Of a stretch of DNA of 64,000 nucleotides, positions 34,461 through 47,063 are shown in pieces; positions within the stretch are counted from its first letter, which is position 1; every line of letters begins with the position of its first letter. Source of the stretch: Glandiceps talaboti (Eukaryota; Hemichordata; Enteropneusta; Spengelidae); assembly GCF_964340395.1 (NCBI RefSeq), contig NC_135562.1, positions 23,964,173 through 24,028,172 of the forward strand, in the 5' to 3' direction. The notes below the pieces were generated by a model that saw only the letters and a list, made by a program, of their open reading frames with translations, was not told the DNA's origin and searched no databases. A program made the position numbers and the translations under genes.

Positions 34461-35494
34461 CATATGGTTCATGTCAGCCTTTAGACTACTGTAGAGACGC
34501 TCTATATAAGTAATACATGAATGATGTACTGTAAAGCTTGCTTACTATTTCAAAGCTAGGGAAACAACAAAACCGGGTGTACTGCGCATGCGTAGCATGA
34601 TACGCTCTGCATGTAGCCTCAGTTGCTGAGCTCTGATCTAAGCCAAGCCGTCGCCGCATATCGCCAGAAATACGGCTAATTTGAAGATGCCGAAACCAAA
34701 AATAGGAATAAGAAAGACCAAGCTTCATAAGAAAGCCTTGCCAGATGCTGGTTAAAGGCCAAGAATACATGGAGCCGCAAGACAGTTTCGGCAACAAGGT
34801 TAGAGCGAGGTTAGCCATTGCCCAGTGACCGTACCCACACAGCCTAGCCAGTTGTCTATGGATACGGTCTACGATTCATACGAGTGTGGGGATTGTGACG
34901 CAACGCCGACAGACTGTTTATAACTTTTTACAAGAAGTAGAAGCAACAGCGGGTATACAACCAGTCATTGAAGATACCCCTACAGACGACAGAGAAAATG
35001 TAACTTTCATTTGACTAGACCTGTCATTCTACATGGGATATTCAATCGTCCTGCAATGTGTCAACAATTGCAGCAGTAGTGTCGAATTTTCGTGTGGGAT
35101 GTCCACAAATGAAAGTGTGCATGACAAGTCAGAAATTGTACTTCTGTGAATATTTCAATGTATGGGAATATTTATGTCTACAGTAAATTTTCCTTACTGA
35201 CTCATGCCATGTAACTTACAGTTATTATTGTATGTCTATTTATTTTTTGGTAACACCTTCACTAGAAGAAGCCATGTCCAGAACAATTATGTACAGTAAT
35301 AAATTTCAGTAAATTTTATAACACTCTTAGTCTTCTCTCAGTCATTGAGCAAGCAAGCAAGTGAATGAGATAATGAGTAAGTTTATTGTAGTGTTGAAAA
35401 AGTATGCTGTATACATGTACGTTTTATCACCAATAATGTATGGAATTCAAAATGAAATAACAACATGACATTTCTACTACAACAGAGTAGAAAG
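34461..35494. other. Unique stretch, nothing recognised
   Basis: Short frames on both strands have no motifs. A GCAAGCAAGCAAGTGA microsatellite is near 35350. Confidence 0.45.
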
Positions 35495-35842
35495 CACCTT
35501 CAAATGACTTTTTTTCAGTCAGTTCCCTTCGGATTTAGTTCAAGAGTTTTCGGGTATTTCCAGTCCCACCTAGACCATGTGATTTTGTGACATCATAGAG
35601 GGACATCGTTAGCACGCAGGCTATGACGAGCATAGTCAACAGGTGAATAAAACTCAACAGCGTTGTAAAAAAATACATTGCTGATGGTTGTAATAGACAT
35701 CAGTAAATAAAAATTACAATCTACATGTCTTATTAACCAACATTTACCGATATTTACTCAAACTATCTGACTAATTGTCAGTGTCTGTGGGTATAAATAC
35801 AAAAAATATTATGTCCCCAAATTATGGCAAAACAAATCAAAA
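35495..35842 (+). repeat. 345-bp dispersed repeat, copy 1
   Basis: It matches 50095-50440 in reverse complement along its length, for example CAGTTCCCTTCGGATTTA, TTTTCGGGTATTTCC, CTTATTAACCAACATTTACC and GTGGGTATAAAT. No coding content. Confidence 0.8.
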
Positions 35843-36635
35843 CGGCTAGACTAGATACATGTATACATAAACACTTGTAATGTCGAGTGTTTCACATTCA
35901 ATGACTTTTATTTATCTGATGCACGGCATATTTTAGCCCACTCGTACTCGCTAAATGTCACCTTTTGAACGGCGCATTTAGCAACAAAGTAAACATATTT
36001 CATATCGAATAAATATACTAGCTATTAGAATACCCATGGGAAACTTCAAGAAGGTGCATCAGTGCAGTGCCACAATATATTTGTTGGTCCCATAATACAC
36101 TAATTGATTCGATTTGCTCCGAGCATATGGAAGCACACTCTGATTCGTTGCATGTAAATAGCACTGTGTACCACTCAAAAACCGAGGTTCATATAAGCCA
36201 CTTGTTAAATTTCGATGAAAACGATGTTAACGAAGAAGGTTTATTAATCCTCTTTTGGCTGACTAGTAGTTATTCGTAGTGCGTAAATAAAATGTTACTC
36301 TACACTATATCTGCCACCTCGTACTTAGTTGTAGTATTACACTGATGGCTTTAATTGTCAGGTTGCAGTTATTCGTACTTGCTTCGGTGTTTGGAATGTT
36401 GATCTCTCCCATGGGAGGGGAAGGCAAACAACAGCCTTCCCTTACATTGACATGTTCAGTGACAGGCTAGCTCAAACATACTGATAACTGATACCCTCAC
36501 AACTAAAGGGACAGAAATTTTGCCACTAAAAAGAAGTCACTCAGTTTGGAAGGACACCAATTTTTGAGCAGAGTGAATACAAGTTGGATCTGCTTACGAA
36601 CAGTCTAACTACAACACGGACCATGTACAGAGCAA

Positions 36636-36924
36636 GTGAGTACAATTCATACTTACTGTTACTACCAATGAGTCTGATGTGAGTAGCTTGTAATACAAGT
36701 AAGTTTTATCCTGCTGAGCATTGGTACATACAATTTTGAGTCTGACCTTCACCACAGTATGAACTGAAATAGCCTGATGTGCCTTACAGAGGCTTGATGT
36801 AGTAGTCTCACTTCAGTGCAGTAATTTTTGGCTGGTATTGTTATCGTTTTGCATTAATTTCTGCATGCTAGTATTTATATACTAATAAGATACAATAACA
36901 ATGTTTCTTTCATTGTTATTGCAG
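36636..36924 (+). other. Probable 5'-UTR intron of the piggyBac gene
   Basis: A donor GCAA/GTGAGTAC at 36636 and a pyrimidine-rich acceptor TTCATTGTTATTGCAG ending at 36924 bracket 289 bp. The transposase ATG follows 34 bp later. Inferred from splice-site consensus only. Confidence 0.5.
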
Positions 36925-36958
36925 GGAGTGCATGTCGTAGCCCTGCATTGCATGCTGC

Positions 36959-39315
36959 ATGTCATTACGAGAACTTTCCACTCTTCAAATTACTAATGGT
37001 GAAACTTCTATTCTCCAAGGGGATGCCTTAACCAGATCAGGTGACATTCCCCGAAGAACTCACCTTATCTTTGATGAAAATGACAATGCTAGACCAGCAA
37101 CTCCTACAGAGGAAACAGAAGGCAACACAGCCCAAGGGAATGACAGACAGAATTCCCAAGAGCAAGTGGTGGTACCTGCAAGTCCCGCAGGAGAAACCAA
37201 TGATAATGCTGCCACAGGAACTGAGAGACATAATCCTGTAGAGGAGGATGTACAAGGCAGTGGTGGTGTTGACAGTGAGGATGGCTACCTCAGAAGAGCA
37301 ACAGCTAGAAAACATCTGCAATGTGAAGCTCACAGAATTAGAATGATGGCAATTGCATCTGAACCTACGTCAGAAAATGATGGAGACAGTGCAAGTCTAG
37401 ACAGTGATGATGATGATGAAGAATATTTACCATCAGATATGTCCTCCACTAGTCTACCTTCTTCCTCTGGGGAGGAGAACTTCTCATCAGATACACAAGG
37501 CCTGAATGAACAGACTCGTCGAAGGGTGTGTCATTGTCACCTACAGAGCATTGAATCCACATGGGAAGACAATGGTGACTACTCAGAGCCAGAGGAATAC
37601 GAAAATGTGACGAGGATGATAGTGAAATAGAAGATGATGGTTGGTCTCCAAGACTAACAGAGCGCCACTCACATGCATTTGATGACAGTGATGAGCCAGG
37701 TCCAAATATTGAATTGAGTGCAACATCCTCCCCATTGGATGTCTTCTATCACATGTTCCCCTCTCGTCTCATCAAGACACTTCGAAGGGAAACAAATCGC
37801 TACGCTAGGTGGAGACAGAGAGAGAGTGGCCATGACAGACGATGGTCCAGGACAGATAATACTGAAATGCGAGCTCTAATTGGTATAATGGTATTGATGG
37901 GTCCAGATCCTAAACCAGAAATTGGAGATTACTGGTCACATCATCGCACATTGAGAAATGATTTCATTGCAAGTGTAATGGCCCGTCACCGTTTCCAAAA
38001 ACTTATGCAGTATTTTCACTGCAATGATCCTGCCAAAGATCCAGCCAATCTTCGAAACCTACGAAGACGAACAAGAGAAAGGCGCCGTGCACCCTTGTAC
38101 AAAGTTCAACCAATACTCAATGCTGTCTTGGACTGCTTCACCAGATTGTACAACTTGCATGAGCAACTGGCAATTGATGAAGGAATAGTTGGCTACAAAG
38201 GAAGGTATGCTGGTATCCCAACTGTCTTCATCAAGGGTAAACCGAGAGCCAAGGGTTTCAAAGTCTATGCACTGGCAGATGCTGTGAGTGGCTACGTTGC
38301 TAATTTGAAATTCATGACTACTACTGGAAGCCATGAAAGGGATTCCCGAGATGTGTCTCGAACCGAGAATATCTGTGTTGATCTCCTTCAAAATGAAATG
38401 GGCAAGTACCATACCCTGTACACAGACAGTTTTTATACTAGTACTGCCATGGCGGAGACACTGCTTCAAGACCACAACACATATGTTGTTGGTAGTATCA
38501 GACAAGACAGAAGAGGTTTCCCCAATGCACTACGCACAAATGCCAGGAGAAATCCTCTGAATGCCCAAGTCAAGAATCTCCAGAGGGGACAATTTCTCTC
38601 TCGACAGAAAGGTGACATGGTGGTAGTGAGCTGGAAAGACTCCAACCTCCTAAACTTGTTGACAACACAGTATGAGGGCTACAGGACAAATCAACAGAGA
38701 GTGGTGTGATTTATTCGCTCACAGGAAACTGGGAGAAAGCAAGCATATTCCCTCCCTGCCCCAGAAGTTGTAGAGAAGTATAATAAGTATATGGGTGGAG
38801 TAGACAGGGCCAACCAGCGCCGATGCTATTATACTGCACAGAGGCAGACCCACAAATGGTGGAAATATATATTCTTCTACCTCTTAGATACAGCAATATG
38901 TAATGCTTGGCTGATCTACAAGGAAAAGGTTGATCCAAAAAAGTCCCACAAAAATTTCCAGGTAGAAGTTGGAATGGCACTTGTTAGAGGCTTCACAAAC
39001 CGACGTCAAATTCTGAGAAATTCTGCACCTCCACTTGAAACCTACAAGAACCACACTCTGATACACAGCCAAGTGTGTGCTGCAAGCTGTCGTTTCTGTA
39101 TCCAGATGGGAAGGAAGACTCAAAAGGGATGCTACAAATGTACTGTGTACAAATGCAGAGAATGTGCAATCTCCCTGTGTAAGGACTGCTTCCTGCCATA
39201 CCATCAGGTTGCAACTGGAACACCCAGTAAATGCCAAGAGACCCAAGTAGAGGATGCATTAATAGAGGAAGCAAGAAGGCATTGGGAAGATGCTCCTGCA
39301 CAAAGACGAGGATGA
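36959..39315 (+). pseudogene. piggyBac transposase (DDE_Tnp_1_7 type), one frameshift and one nonsense codon
   Basis: Cut-and-paste transposase of about 785 codons, longer than the roughly 600 residues of the founding piggyBac because of a 250-residue acidic, low-complexity N-terminus. The catalytic domain begins near 37720 (LDVFYHMFPSRLIKTLRRET, the usual FxxxF...ETNRYA entry). The three catalytic aspartates are intact: AIDEGIVGYKGR (38176-38178), LYTDSFYTS (38425-38427) and MGGVDRANQ (38803-38805). The C-terminal cysteine-rich zinc domain is present (CRFC, CYKC, CREC, CKDC, 39090-39195). Two lesions: a one-base deletion near 37608 joining the acidic leader to the catalytic part, and TGA at 38707-38709 where the frame otherwise continues unbroken (a CGA to TGA change would explain it). 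The start ATG is the first in frame after the probable intron. Confidence 0.93.
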
Positions 39316-40063
39316 CGAGGGCGACAGCGGAGATGAAGACAAGCTACTGAAAGAAGCTGAGGGAACAACGTCCAAGCTGTTTGAAGACAAGTTTATGGTA
39401 TATTTTTGAGGACCATAGTGGGCCCCAGGGTGGGGTGACCGTACATGTAGGTGTGCTTACGCAGTATCCAAGCCAGATAACTGACTAGCCCAAATATTTT
39501 GTTACTTTTCTATAGGTATGACTGTGATTGCTTATGATTGAGGAAAGAGATATACCACTGGCACTAGAAAAGAGATATACAGACAGTGTAAACATGTACC
39601 ATATTGGCAGTCCTATTCACAGGTAGTTCTTTTGAATGCCAAGCCAAGAATTACTGCCTATCAAGTGAGACCAAGATGTAGCTGAATGTGCTTACGGTAG
39701 CCTAAATTGTAGTACCTTGTACTATGCTAAGCCAAATCAGACTATTTGGTAGTGACAGCAGCTGACTTGTACTCAGATGTAGTCAGTCTGACCAGCTTGT
39801 AAATATTTGTAGTGACAGAAACAGTCCAACTTGTAGTTAGTTGTAGCAAGGGAACTGCTGTGTACTTACACGTACTTGATGTATCTGACTTGTAAACAGA
39901 TGTAGTCATGCTTGACCAAGTTGTAATAAATCGTAGTGACAGAAACAGTCCAACTTGTAGTTAGTCAGTCTGTCAATGCCTCACAATAACCATGGTCAGT
40001 GACTGCAGTACGAGTAACTACAAGTTAGCAGTGAAAGAGTGCCACCTTTCAGCCAAAAGAGGA
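39316..40063. repeat. piggyBac 3' region with repeated GTAGTGACAGAAACAGTCCA
   Basis: The phrase GTAGTGACAGAAACAGTCCA plus ACTTGTAGTTAGT occurs at about 39810 and 39930, and related TTGTA phrases are scattered to the right end. It is probably the 3' UTR and subterminal binding region of the element. AATAAA at 40085 lies just outside the element. Confidence 0.5.
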
Positions 40064-40067
40064 TTAA

Positions 40068-41699
40068 CCTGATTTTATTATCAGCAATAAAAATTGTAAA
40101 GAATTACGAAATTTCATGAGTTTCGTTTTGTCATTTAATGACTTTAGCAACTCGTCTGGAAGAAAACTTGTACAGTTTCCCTTGTTGCGATATCACTTCA
40201 TACAACAAACCTATTTAATATTCATTAGAAGAATTTTGTAACGAATCATGGTATTCGAAGTATACAGTTTAGGAAACAAACAAATCAAATATCGCGATGT
40301 GTTCATGATATTCTATATGATTGGACAATATTGACATCAGCAATCAAGGTTGTGATCCCAGCACATGGTTATGAGAGAAAGCCTGCAACTAGATTTTAGC
40401 CATGTTCGGTCCAATTTCTGTTTGTTTTGATGTCAGACACATTATTTGTGTACGACTTTAAGAATTTTGCAATATATCTAATTGATAAATATGATTACAT
40501 CATATGGATAAATTCAACCCGAGTGTGCTCTCCGTGTTCATACATACACTGCTTCAGCTTTAATTGGGGGAACTATCCTACGTACAATGTATACTGCCAC
40601 AGCCGCGGTGACTGCTGCCCATGAAACAAAACTTGACAACATGTACCACTACCCACCTACTGATAATTAAATATATGATATTCACCTGTACACTGTGATG
40701 CCAATGATACCTACTTCTGTTCTGTTCGAATGCGAGTTTCTGAGGTTTTACATGGGTCTCCGACTCGGACTAGAGTATAGTGCCCTCGACAGCCCTGGCT
40801 GAAAATAATAGATGTAAACTTGCGTTCACAAGCCAAACATGTGACAATACAAGACCACAACGAAAACTGTGAAACATTTACAGGTCACTCTCGTTTTATA
40901 TATGGACAACAAAATTAGGTCGGCCTCAAAGGCCTCTACTGCAAAACCACTGAACTTTAGTTTTAGTAACAATGTAGCAATAAACTTCTGCGACTGGAAA
41001 GAATCAACAATCGAAACATTACATGTATACTTGATTCGAATTATTACTCATCAATCCATTCTAGTTTATATCATTAGAGTCATTTTGATATCGACCTGTA
41101 ACAGTAGTTGAACTCCTAGTTTTATCAAGGGCTGAATAGGCAATCAACTTGAACCTGGTATACTCGCCAACATCACTAGCATTTTCACTATTGTTGCTAA
41201 TATCGTACGACATGACACCTACATAAAAGCCAAATCAATCTATTGAACATGGTTAAATCGTCATTGAAAGAAGATTCATCACTCTGAGATTAATTCTGAT
41301 GAATATCAAAGTCAGAATTACTATTGTCAACCATTGCTTTCTATACTAACTGAGACGAAATGGTTCTCTCTATGACATCATAATCCCCAAAAAGGGAGAA
41401 CAATAGGGAGTGTAACTGCAAGTTCATTGCTGCTTGGGTCGCCGTTGATCGCAAATTTTAATTCTTTTTTTCTCACTTATGCAATATTGAATAGTCAGCT
41501 TTGCATTTACTGGTTATGAAACGTATAAAGAACATTTTTCAAGGTTGTGGTATGGAGCATTTTGAATCACCTTTAATTTGCATTATCATTGCTTTCTTTA
41601 ATGATTCAAGGCAATATGTTAACTGTGCAAGCTTCAAATTTCATTTAGTTTCATATAATTAATTTCCAATTACATGGTACATCATGTATAATAGCTATA
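40068..41699. other. AT-rich unique stretch, nothing recognised
   Basis: Short frames only. The phrase GAGCATTTTGAATCACCTTT at about 41556 recurs at about 50522, hinting at another dispersed repeat. Confidence 0.45.
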
Positions 41700-41891
41700 G
41701 TTTAGAATTTTGTATTCTAACAATGTGTGTAGGCCCAAAAATCTATGGTTTGGCCCTTACAGAAGGCATTCAGTTTTAAATCTGGTTGTCTACATGTATA
41801 TGATAGACATATTTGGTTTCCAATCATGCCTTGTAAATGTGTATCATGCAAGCATTTCTTGGACATCAGCTTTTTAATATGTCACTACTAT

Positions 41892-42088
41892 TAAATGACT
41901 TAGAATGTTGTAATCCAACAATGTGTAGGCTTTGCCCTACTAAATGACTTAGAATGTTGTATTCCAACAATGTGTAGGCTTTGCCCTACTAAATGATTTA
42001 GAATGTTGTATTCCAACAATGTGTAGGCTTTGCCCTACTAAATGACTTAGAATGTTGTATTCCAACAATGTGTAGGCTTTGCCCTACA
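41892..42088. repeat. 49-bp tandem repeat, four copies
   Basis: TAAATGACTTAGAATGTTGT begins at 41892, 41941, 41990 and 42039, each followed by CCAACAATGTGTAGGCTTTG. The first part (TGTATTCCAACAAT) is shared with 27440 and 41710. Confidence 0.95.
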
Positions 42089-42240
42089 ATTTCTACGATT
42101 TTGCCCTTACGGGGGAGGTATTTGGTATAAATCTGTGATTTTTGCCCTTACAGGAGGTATTTAGTTTAAATCTATGGTTTTGCCCTTATGGGAGGTATTC
42201 AGTTTAAATCTATAATTTCACCCTTACGTTTAAATCTGGT
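42089..42240. repeat. Short tandem array of CCCTTACGGGAGGTATTC units
   Basis: Three to four diverged copies of CCCTTAYRGGAGGTATTYAG followed by TTTAAATCT, spaced about 46 bp. Related single copies occur at 10680, 27495 and 41757. Confidence 0.8.
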
Positions 42241-43351
42241 TGTTGTTTCTTTTTGAGTTGGAAAGTATACAACTTGATTTATCGTCAGTGTCATATTGAT
42301 GGCACAATTTGTTTGATATTACTATTTTGTTCAATTAGTGAAACATGACATAAAATGTGTGAAAGCACTGCCATGGTGGGAAAATCGTAGTGACCAAGTT
42401 ATATGACATGATTAGTGAGGCTGGAAAATGAATAAGATATTTTCCGAGATAGTATTATTATTGACATTTGTCATTATTATTGCTGTTACTTACAAAGACG
42501 AAGTTGTGACCTTAATTTTATAATTTACAATTTAATGCAGTGACCATTATTTTTGGTGGAAGTCTCAGCTAGACTAACAAAAACTTGACTAAACTGTACC
42601 AAACTCATATTGTTGTGTCTCATGTACGGTTTGTGCAACAATATTGACATTGAACATGTTAATATATTTTCCTTTTGAGGATGCCAGACATTATTCAAAG
42701 TATCAACATGTTGGCATTGAAAGTGTGTTGTGTCTAGGAATCTTCATGTATATGTAATATCAGTGTGAAGAAAACGACGTTACGTCACACTCATAAATTT
42801 ATATGCACTGGCATTTTCAGTCAAAACCTCAACTGATAAGTTATGGATCATAAATGTTATATTTCAATTTCACACGGCTCTGAATCTAGAATGGACATAT
42901 GTATTTTGTATCTCAATAAAAAATGTCTATCATGCATACCTACTGTACATGTACAATTGAAAACCAAAATTGCCTATTGGAATTTTCGAAAATGGGAGGG
43001 AGTCTAGATATATAAATTATAACTAGATGATAGACATGTTTTATGCTTGCAAACCAAAAATGTCTGTCGTTCTTTTGAGAGAACGGAGCGTAAATTCAAC
43101 AAAAACGTCAGGATATCAGAATAGTGCAAGCACATTGAAGCAGCGATACAGGTACGGGTAGGCTAAGGTAACTGGGAACTCGAGTCTGAAAGTGTCAAAG
43201 AAGGAGAGGACAATGTCAGAATCAAGTCCCGACTTACTCCATTTGCAAAGATGATTGTCATTTTGGAAAAATCAGAGTTAGTCTAGAAATTACTTTATGA
43301 TTGAAATCCAAAACTGTCCATCGTCACATTATCATACATTCATTTCGCCAT
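42241..43351. other. AT-rich unique stretch, nothing recognised
   Basis: No supported features. Confidence 0.45.
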
Positions 43352-43985
43352 TGGTAGCTAAGTCTATCGCTGTACTAGACCTGCTAGCTAAGTCTATCAC
43401 TGTACTAGACCTGCTAGCTAAGTCTATCACTGTACTAGGCTTGGTAGCTAAGTCTATCACTGTACTAGGCTTGGTAGCTAAGTCTATCACATGTACTAGG
43501 CTTGGTAGCTAAGTCTATCACATGTACTAGGCTTGGTAGCTAAGTCTATCACTGTACTAGGCTTGGTAGCTAAGTCTGTCACTGTACTAGGCTTGGTAGC
43601 TAAGTCTACTATACTAGGCTTGGTATCTAAGTCTATCACATGTACTAGACCTGCTAGCTAAGTCTATTACTGTACTAGGCTTGGTAGCTAAGTCTATCAC
43701 TGTACTAGGCTTGGTAGCTAAGTCTATCACATGTACTAGGCTTGGTAGCTAAGTCTATCACATGTACTAGGCTTGGTAGCTAAGTCTATCACATGTACTA
43801 GGCTTGGTAGCTAAGTCTATCACATGTACTAGGCTTGGTAGCTAAGTCTATCACTGTACTAGGCTTGGTAGCTAAGTCTATCACATGTACTAGGCTTGGT
43901 AGCTAAGTCTATCACTGTACTAGGCTTGGTAGCTGGTGATTGGTGTGCTAAGTTGGTAGCTAAGTCTTTCTGTACTAGGCTTGGT
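43352..43985. repeat. 30/31-bp minisatellite, about 21 copies
   Basis: The unit GGCTTGGTAGCTAAGTCTAT plus CACTGTACTA (30 bp) or CACATGTACTA (31 bp). Some units start GACCTGCTAGC. The two length classes are interspersed. Confidence 0.95.
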
Positions 43986-44332
43986 AGTTATTGTACTTTA
44001 TACAATAACAGTTGTATTAGTAAATTGGTAAGGGTCAATAAACAATAGTTATTTGTCTATGGCAAATTTATATAACACTATTTAATACCCCCTATTTGTA
44101 AATAAGAAAATGTGTTCATATTCCCGAAGTTTATCTATATGTAAACCCAAATGGAAACTACATATATGTATATGTACTGTACATGTACATGTATGTATGG
44201 TATTGATTAATAATGAAAAGAAAGAGTTGCAAACGAAAACATTTTGTTATATTTTAAAGTGCAATGTTTGATTAGGAAAACACTGCTGAACATTATTTCA
44301 GGAGAACAGATCAACTTTCCTGTATGTTTATT
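43986..44332. other. AT-rich unique stretch, nothing recognised
   Basis: It contains a short run of GTACATGTACATGTATGTAT near 44178. No gene. Confidence 0.45.
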
Positions 44333-44660
44333 AGCCCCAAAAGGCGGAGCCTGACAGGGGCTTCTACATTGTGCTCCGTTCGTCTGTCTGTCCTTCCGTC
44401 CATATCGACCTGTATCTCCAATATGAATGCACCAATTTCAACCAAACCTGGTACAAATGTCAGATGTTATAGAGGGCATATGCACATCACTTGGTTTTAC
44501 AACCCTCACAACAACAGCCATATTTGTCGTAAATAATCACACTTTGCCCAATACCTCTTGAAGTTTAACACAGAGAGACTTCATTCAAGTGTCTTCACTC
44601 ATATTATCAATGACAAGCTTTCTAATGACGCATTGAATTTTGACCTTGACCTTCATGTCG
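44333..44660 (+). repeat. Hairpin-headed repeat family B (3'-truncated)
   Basis: The head folds as AGCCCC (44333-44338), GGC, loop GGA, GCC, GGGGCT (44357-44362), directly after TT. Then come CGTCTGTCTGTCCTTCCGTC, the phrase CCAATTTCAACCAAACCTGG (compare family A TTTTTTCAAACTTGG) and a GACCTTGACCTT segment. A headless relative lies at 49680-50070. It is cut at 44660 by an L2-like RT fragment. Confidence 0.75.
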
Positions 44661-45260
44661 ATTCCAATCTGTGAGTGTTGGACCAGTCGTGTCAAAGGCA
44701 CGGTCTCTCGATTGTGGTGTCCCCCAAGGCTCCGTCCTCGGACCTGTTTTGTTCACGCTTTACACACCCCCCTTGGAGGATATCATAATCCGTCATGGTT
44801 TAAATTGTGTCATGTATGCAGACGATTCCGAACTGTATCTCACGTGTGAGGGTGACCGGGTTCCGACTTCAGTGATTGAGTCATGCACTAGTGAAGTTAG
44901 ACCGTGGATGCGTGATAATATGCTCTGTCTTAACAATGGTAAAACAGAAATTGTGCATTTTTCTTGTAAATTTGGTGGTGCATGTCCGGTACCCCGGTGT
45001 GAGATACGGATTGGCGATGTCGATATACAGCCATCTAATGTTGTTGCAATCTTGGTGTTTCCATGGATTCGGCGGCTACTATGTCTGATCATGTTATTAA
45101 TATTTGTAAAGCTGCCTCTCATGCGCTGTGGAAAATTGGCAAAATTCGCACTCTTCTTGATCAAAGTTGTACTGAAAAACTAGTTCATGCTTTTATTACA
45201 TTACGTTTAGATTATTGCAACAGTTTACTGTACTTTGTATGGTCTCCCACTTCAACAAAA
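44661..45260 (+). pseudogene. L2/CR1-like reverse transcriptase fragment
   Basis: It reads FQSVSVGPVVSKARSLDCGV, PQGSVLGPVLFTLYTPPLED (motif B) and NCVMYADDSELYL (motif C), then LNNGKTEIVHFSCKF. A frameshift near 45046 leads to NLGVSMDSAATMSDHVINIC, KAASHALWKIGKIR and LRLDYCNSLLY, the conserved thumb of the CR1/L2 group. RT motif A and the endonuclease are missing and the C-terminal tail is absent, so this is a short internal fragment. Related to, but not the same subfamily as, the LINE at 54857. Confidence 0.85.
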
Positions 45261-45263
45261 TTT

Positions 45264-45600
45264 GCCTAGCAACAAGACCACGCCCATAGCAACAGCCAAG
45301 TCATCATGTATATTGCAAAGATAACAGGAATAGAAAGACAAATGAATAAACATTCAAAAAATGTATGCAAGTGTGCCTAGCAACAAGACCACACCCATAG
45401 CAACAGCCAAATGATCACATATATTGCGAAGATAACAATGGGGAGTAATAGACAATTGAATAAACATTCAAAAAATGTATGCAAGTGTGCCTAGCAACAA
45501 GACCACACCCATAGCAACAGTCAAATGATCACATATATTGCGAAGATAACAATGGGGATTAATAGACAATTGAATAAACATTCAAAAACATGGTTGGATA
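45264..45600. repeat. 111-114-bp tandem repeat, three copies
   Basis: GCCTAGCAACAAGACCACRC begins at 45264, 45375 and 45489. Each unit also holds CCATAGCAACAG and GAATAAACATTCAAAAA. Confidence 0.93.
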
Positions 45601-46699
45601 GGCAACTGGATAGTCATTCACCAAATGAACACTTATTGTTAGCATGTTAGCATTTTAAAAAACTGTACAGTTGTGCTACAACGCCATTGGCGGTATTTTT
45701 TCAAACTTGGTACAGGGGCAACATACAATGGCATACATATGCACGTCAATTTGTTTTATGATACAATCCAATATGGCAGCCATTTTGTTTGTAAATTTTC
45801 CCTGTCTAAAGCCATAACTCAGACATGCTTGAACAGATCTCATTCAAAGTTGGTAATAGGACAGTGTTCTATGACACACATGTGCATATTCATTGTTGTC
45901 GTGATACAATCCAATATGGCCGCCTAGCAGCCATTCTGTTTGCGAATTTTCCATGTCCAAAACCATAACTCAGGCATGCTTGAACAGATCTCATTCAAAG
46001 TTGGTATTAGGACAGTGTTGTATGACATACATGTGCACATCCATTTTCATTGTGATACAATCCAATATGGCCGCCTAGCAGCCATTTTGTTTGCGAATTT
46101 TCTATTTTCAAAGCCATAACTCAGACATGCTTGAACAGATCACATTCAGATTTGGTATTAGGACAGTGTTCTATGACATACATGTGCACATCCCTTTTCA
46201 TTGTGATACAATCCGATATGGCTGCCTGGCAGCGATTTTGTTGGCGCAGTTTTCATGTCTAAAGCCATAACTCAGACATGCTTGATGAGGTCTCATTCAA
46301 AGTTCATTCAAATCAGAGTAGTGATATTCAGAAAATGACAACATAAACTGACAGTTCCTTAACCCTTGTGATGCCGCGTCGTTGATATCCACGATGTAGC
46401 ACTTCCGCACTCCACGCCATGTCGTTGATATCAACGACAATAGGGTAATTTGCATATGCTGTCTATAAAGTGACGTTGTAATGGGTTTATCGCTGTCCCG
46501 CCCTTATACCATAATAAGTAATGATGTACATGATGTTATCTTATTATATATTAAATTATTCAGGCGGGAAACAGTCGCGTGTTCGATATTTCTCACTTTT
46601 TGCCACCGAATGCAAATAGCACCTACTTAGCAATGCCTAATATGGCGGCTGCTATAGATATGTATGTTGACCTTTGACATTATGCTAATATATTGAACG

Positions 46700-47063
46700 A
46701 AGTAAACTCGACAATTTCTAGACAGTGGTAGCGATGATGATGAAGAATTTTACGTTTTTGAGGGAGTAAATTTTGTCCTACTAGAACGTATCGAAAACCC
46801 TCCCGATGGACTGACGTCGTCAATGGCGGGTCCTGCAATTGCGCGATCTTGCCGATGACAAACCACAGATGCCAATGCCGTACGATCCATTACTACTACA
46901 TGTTGGTTTGCATGAACTGATAAAGATGGTACGGCAGGATCACGTGGCAGGATCTACATCGCTGTCTTTCGTCAGATTTTTGTTAACAAACGAAGTGTTA
47001 GATATAATCGTCCGTGAGACGTATCGTTATGCTGCTAGACTCACATGCATGCAGTATTTGTAG
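46700..47063 (+). pseudogene. piggyBac transposase N-terminal fragment
   Basis: An acidic opening LDSGSDDDEEFYVFEGVNF (about 46717-46773) is followed, after a frameshift, by LTNEVLDIIVRETYRYA at about 46980-47032. The latter matches the piggyBac entry motif ft.e.ldlIv.eTNrYA seen in the complete copy at 37720. A stop follows soon after and none of the catalytic aspartate blocks is present. Confidence 0.7.

Larger units (their letters stand above)
36248..40063 (+). mobile_element. Full-length piggyBac-type element, TTAA-flanked, 15-bp TIRs
   Basis: TCCTCTTTTGGCTGA at 36248 is mirrored by TCAGCCAAAAGAGGA ending at 40063, and TTAA lies immediately outside both ends (36244-36247 and 40064-40067). 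TTAA target duplication is diagnostic of piggyBac. Subterminal GTTATTCGTAC/GTTACTCGTACT and repeated ACTTGTAGTTAGTTGTAG phrases lie near both ends (36260-36345, 39760-40045) and could be transposase binding sites. The element is 3816 bp and contains one transposase gene with a probable 5'-UTR intron. Confidence 0.92.

Noticed and set aside
38707-38709. TGA in the piggyBac gene as a selenocysteine codon
   Set aside because: No redox motif and no visible SECIS-like element; the position fits a CGA to TGA change.
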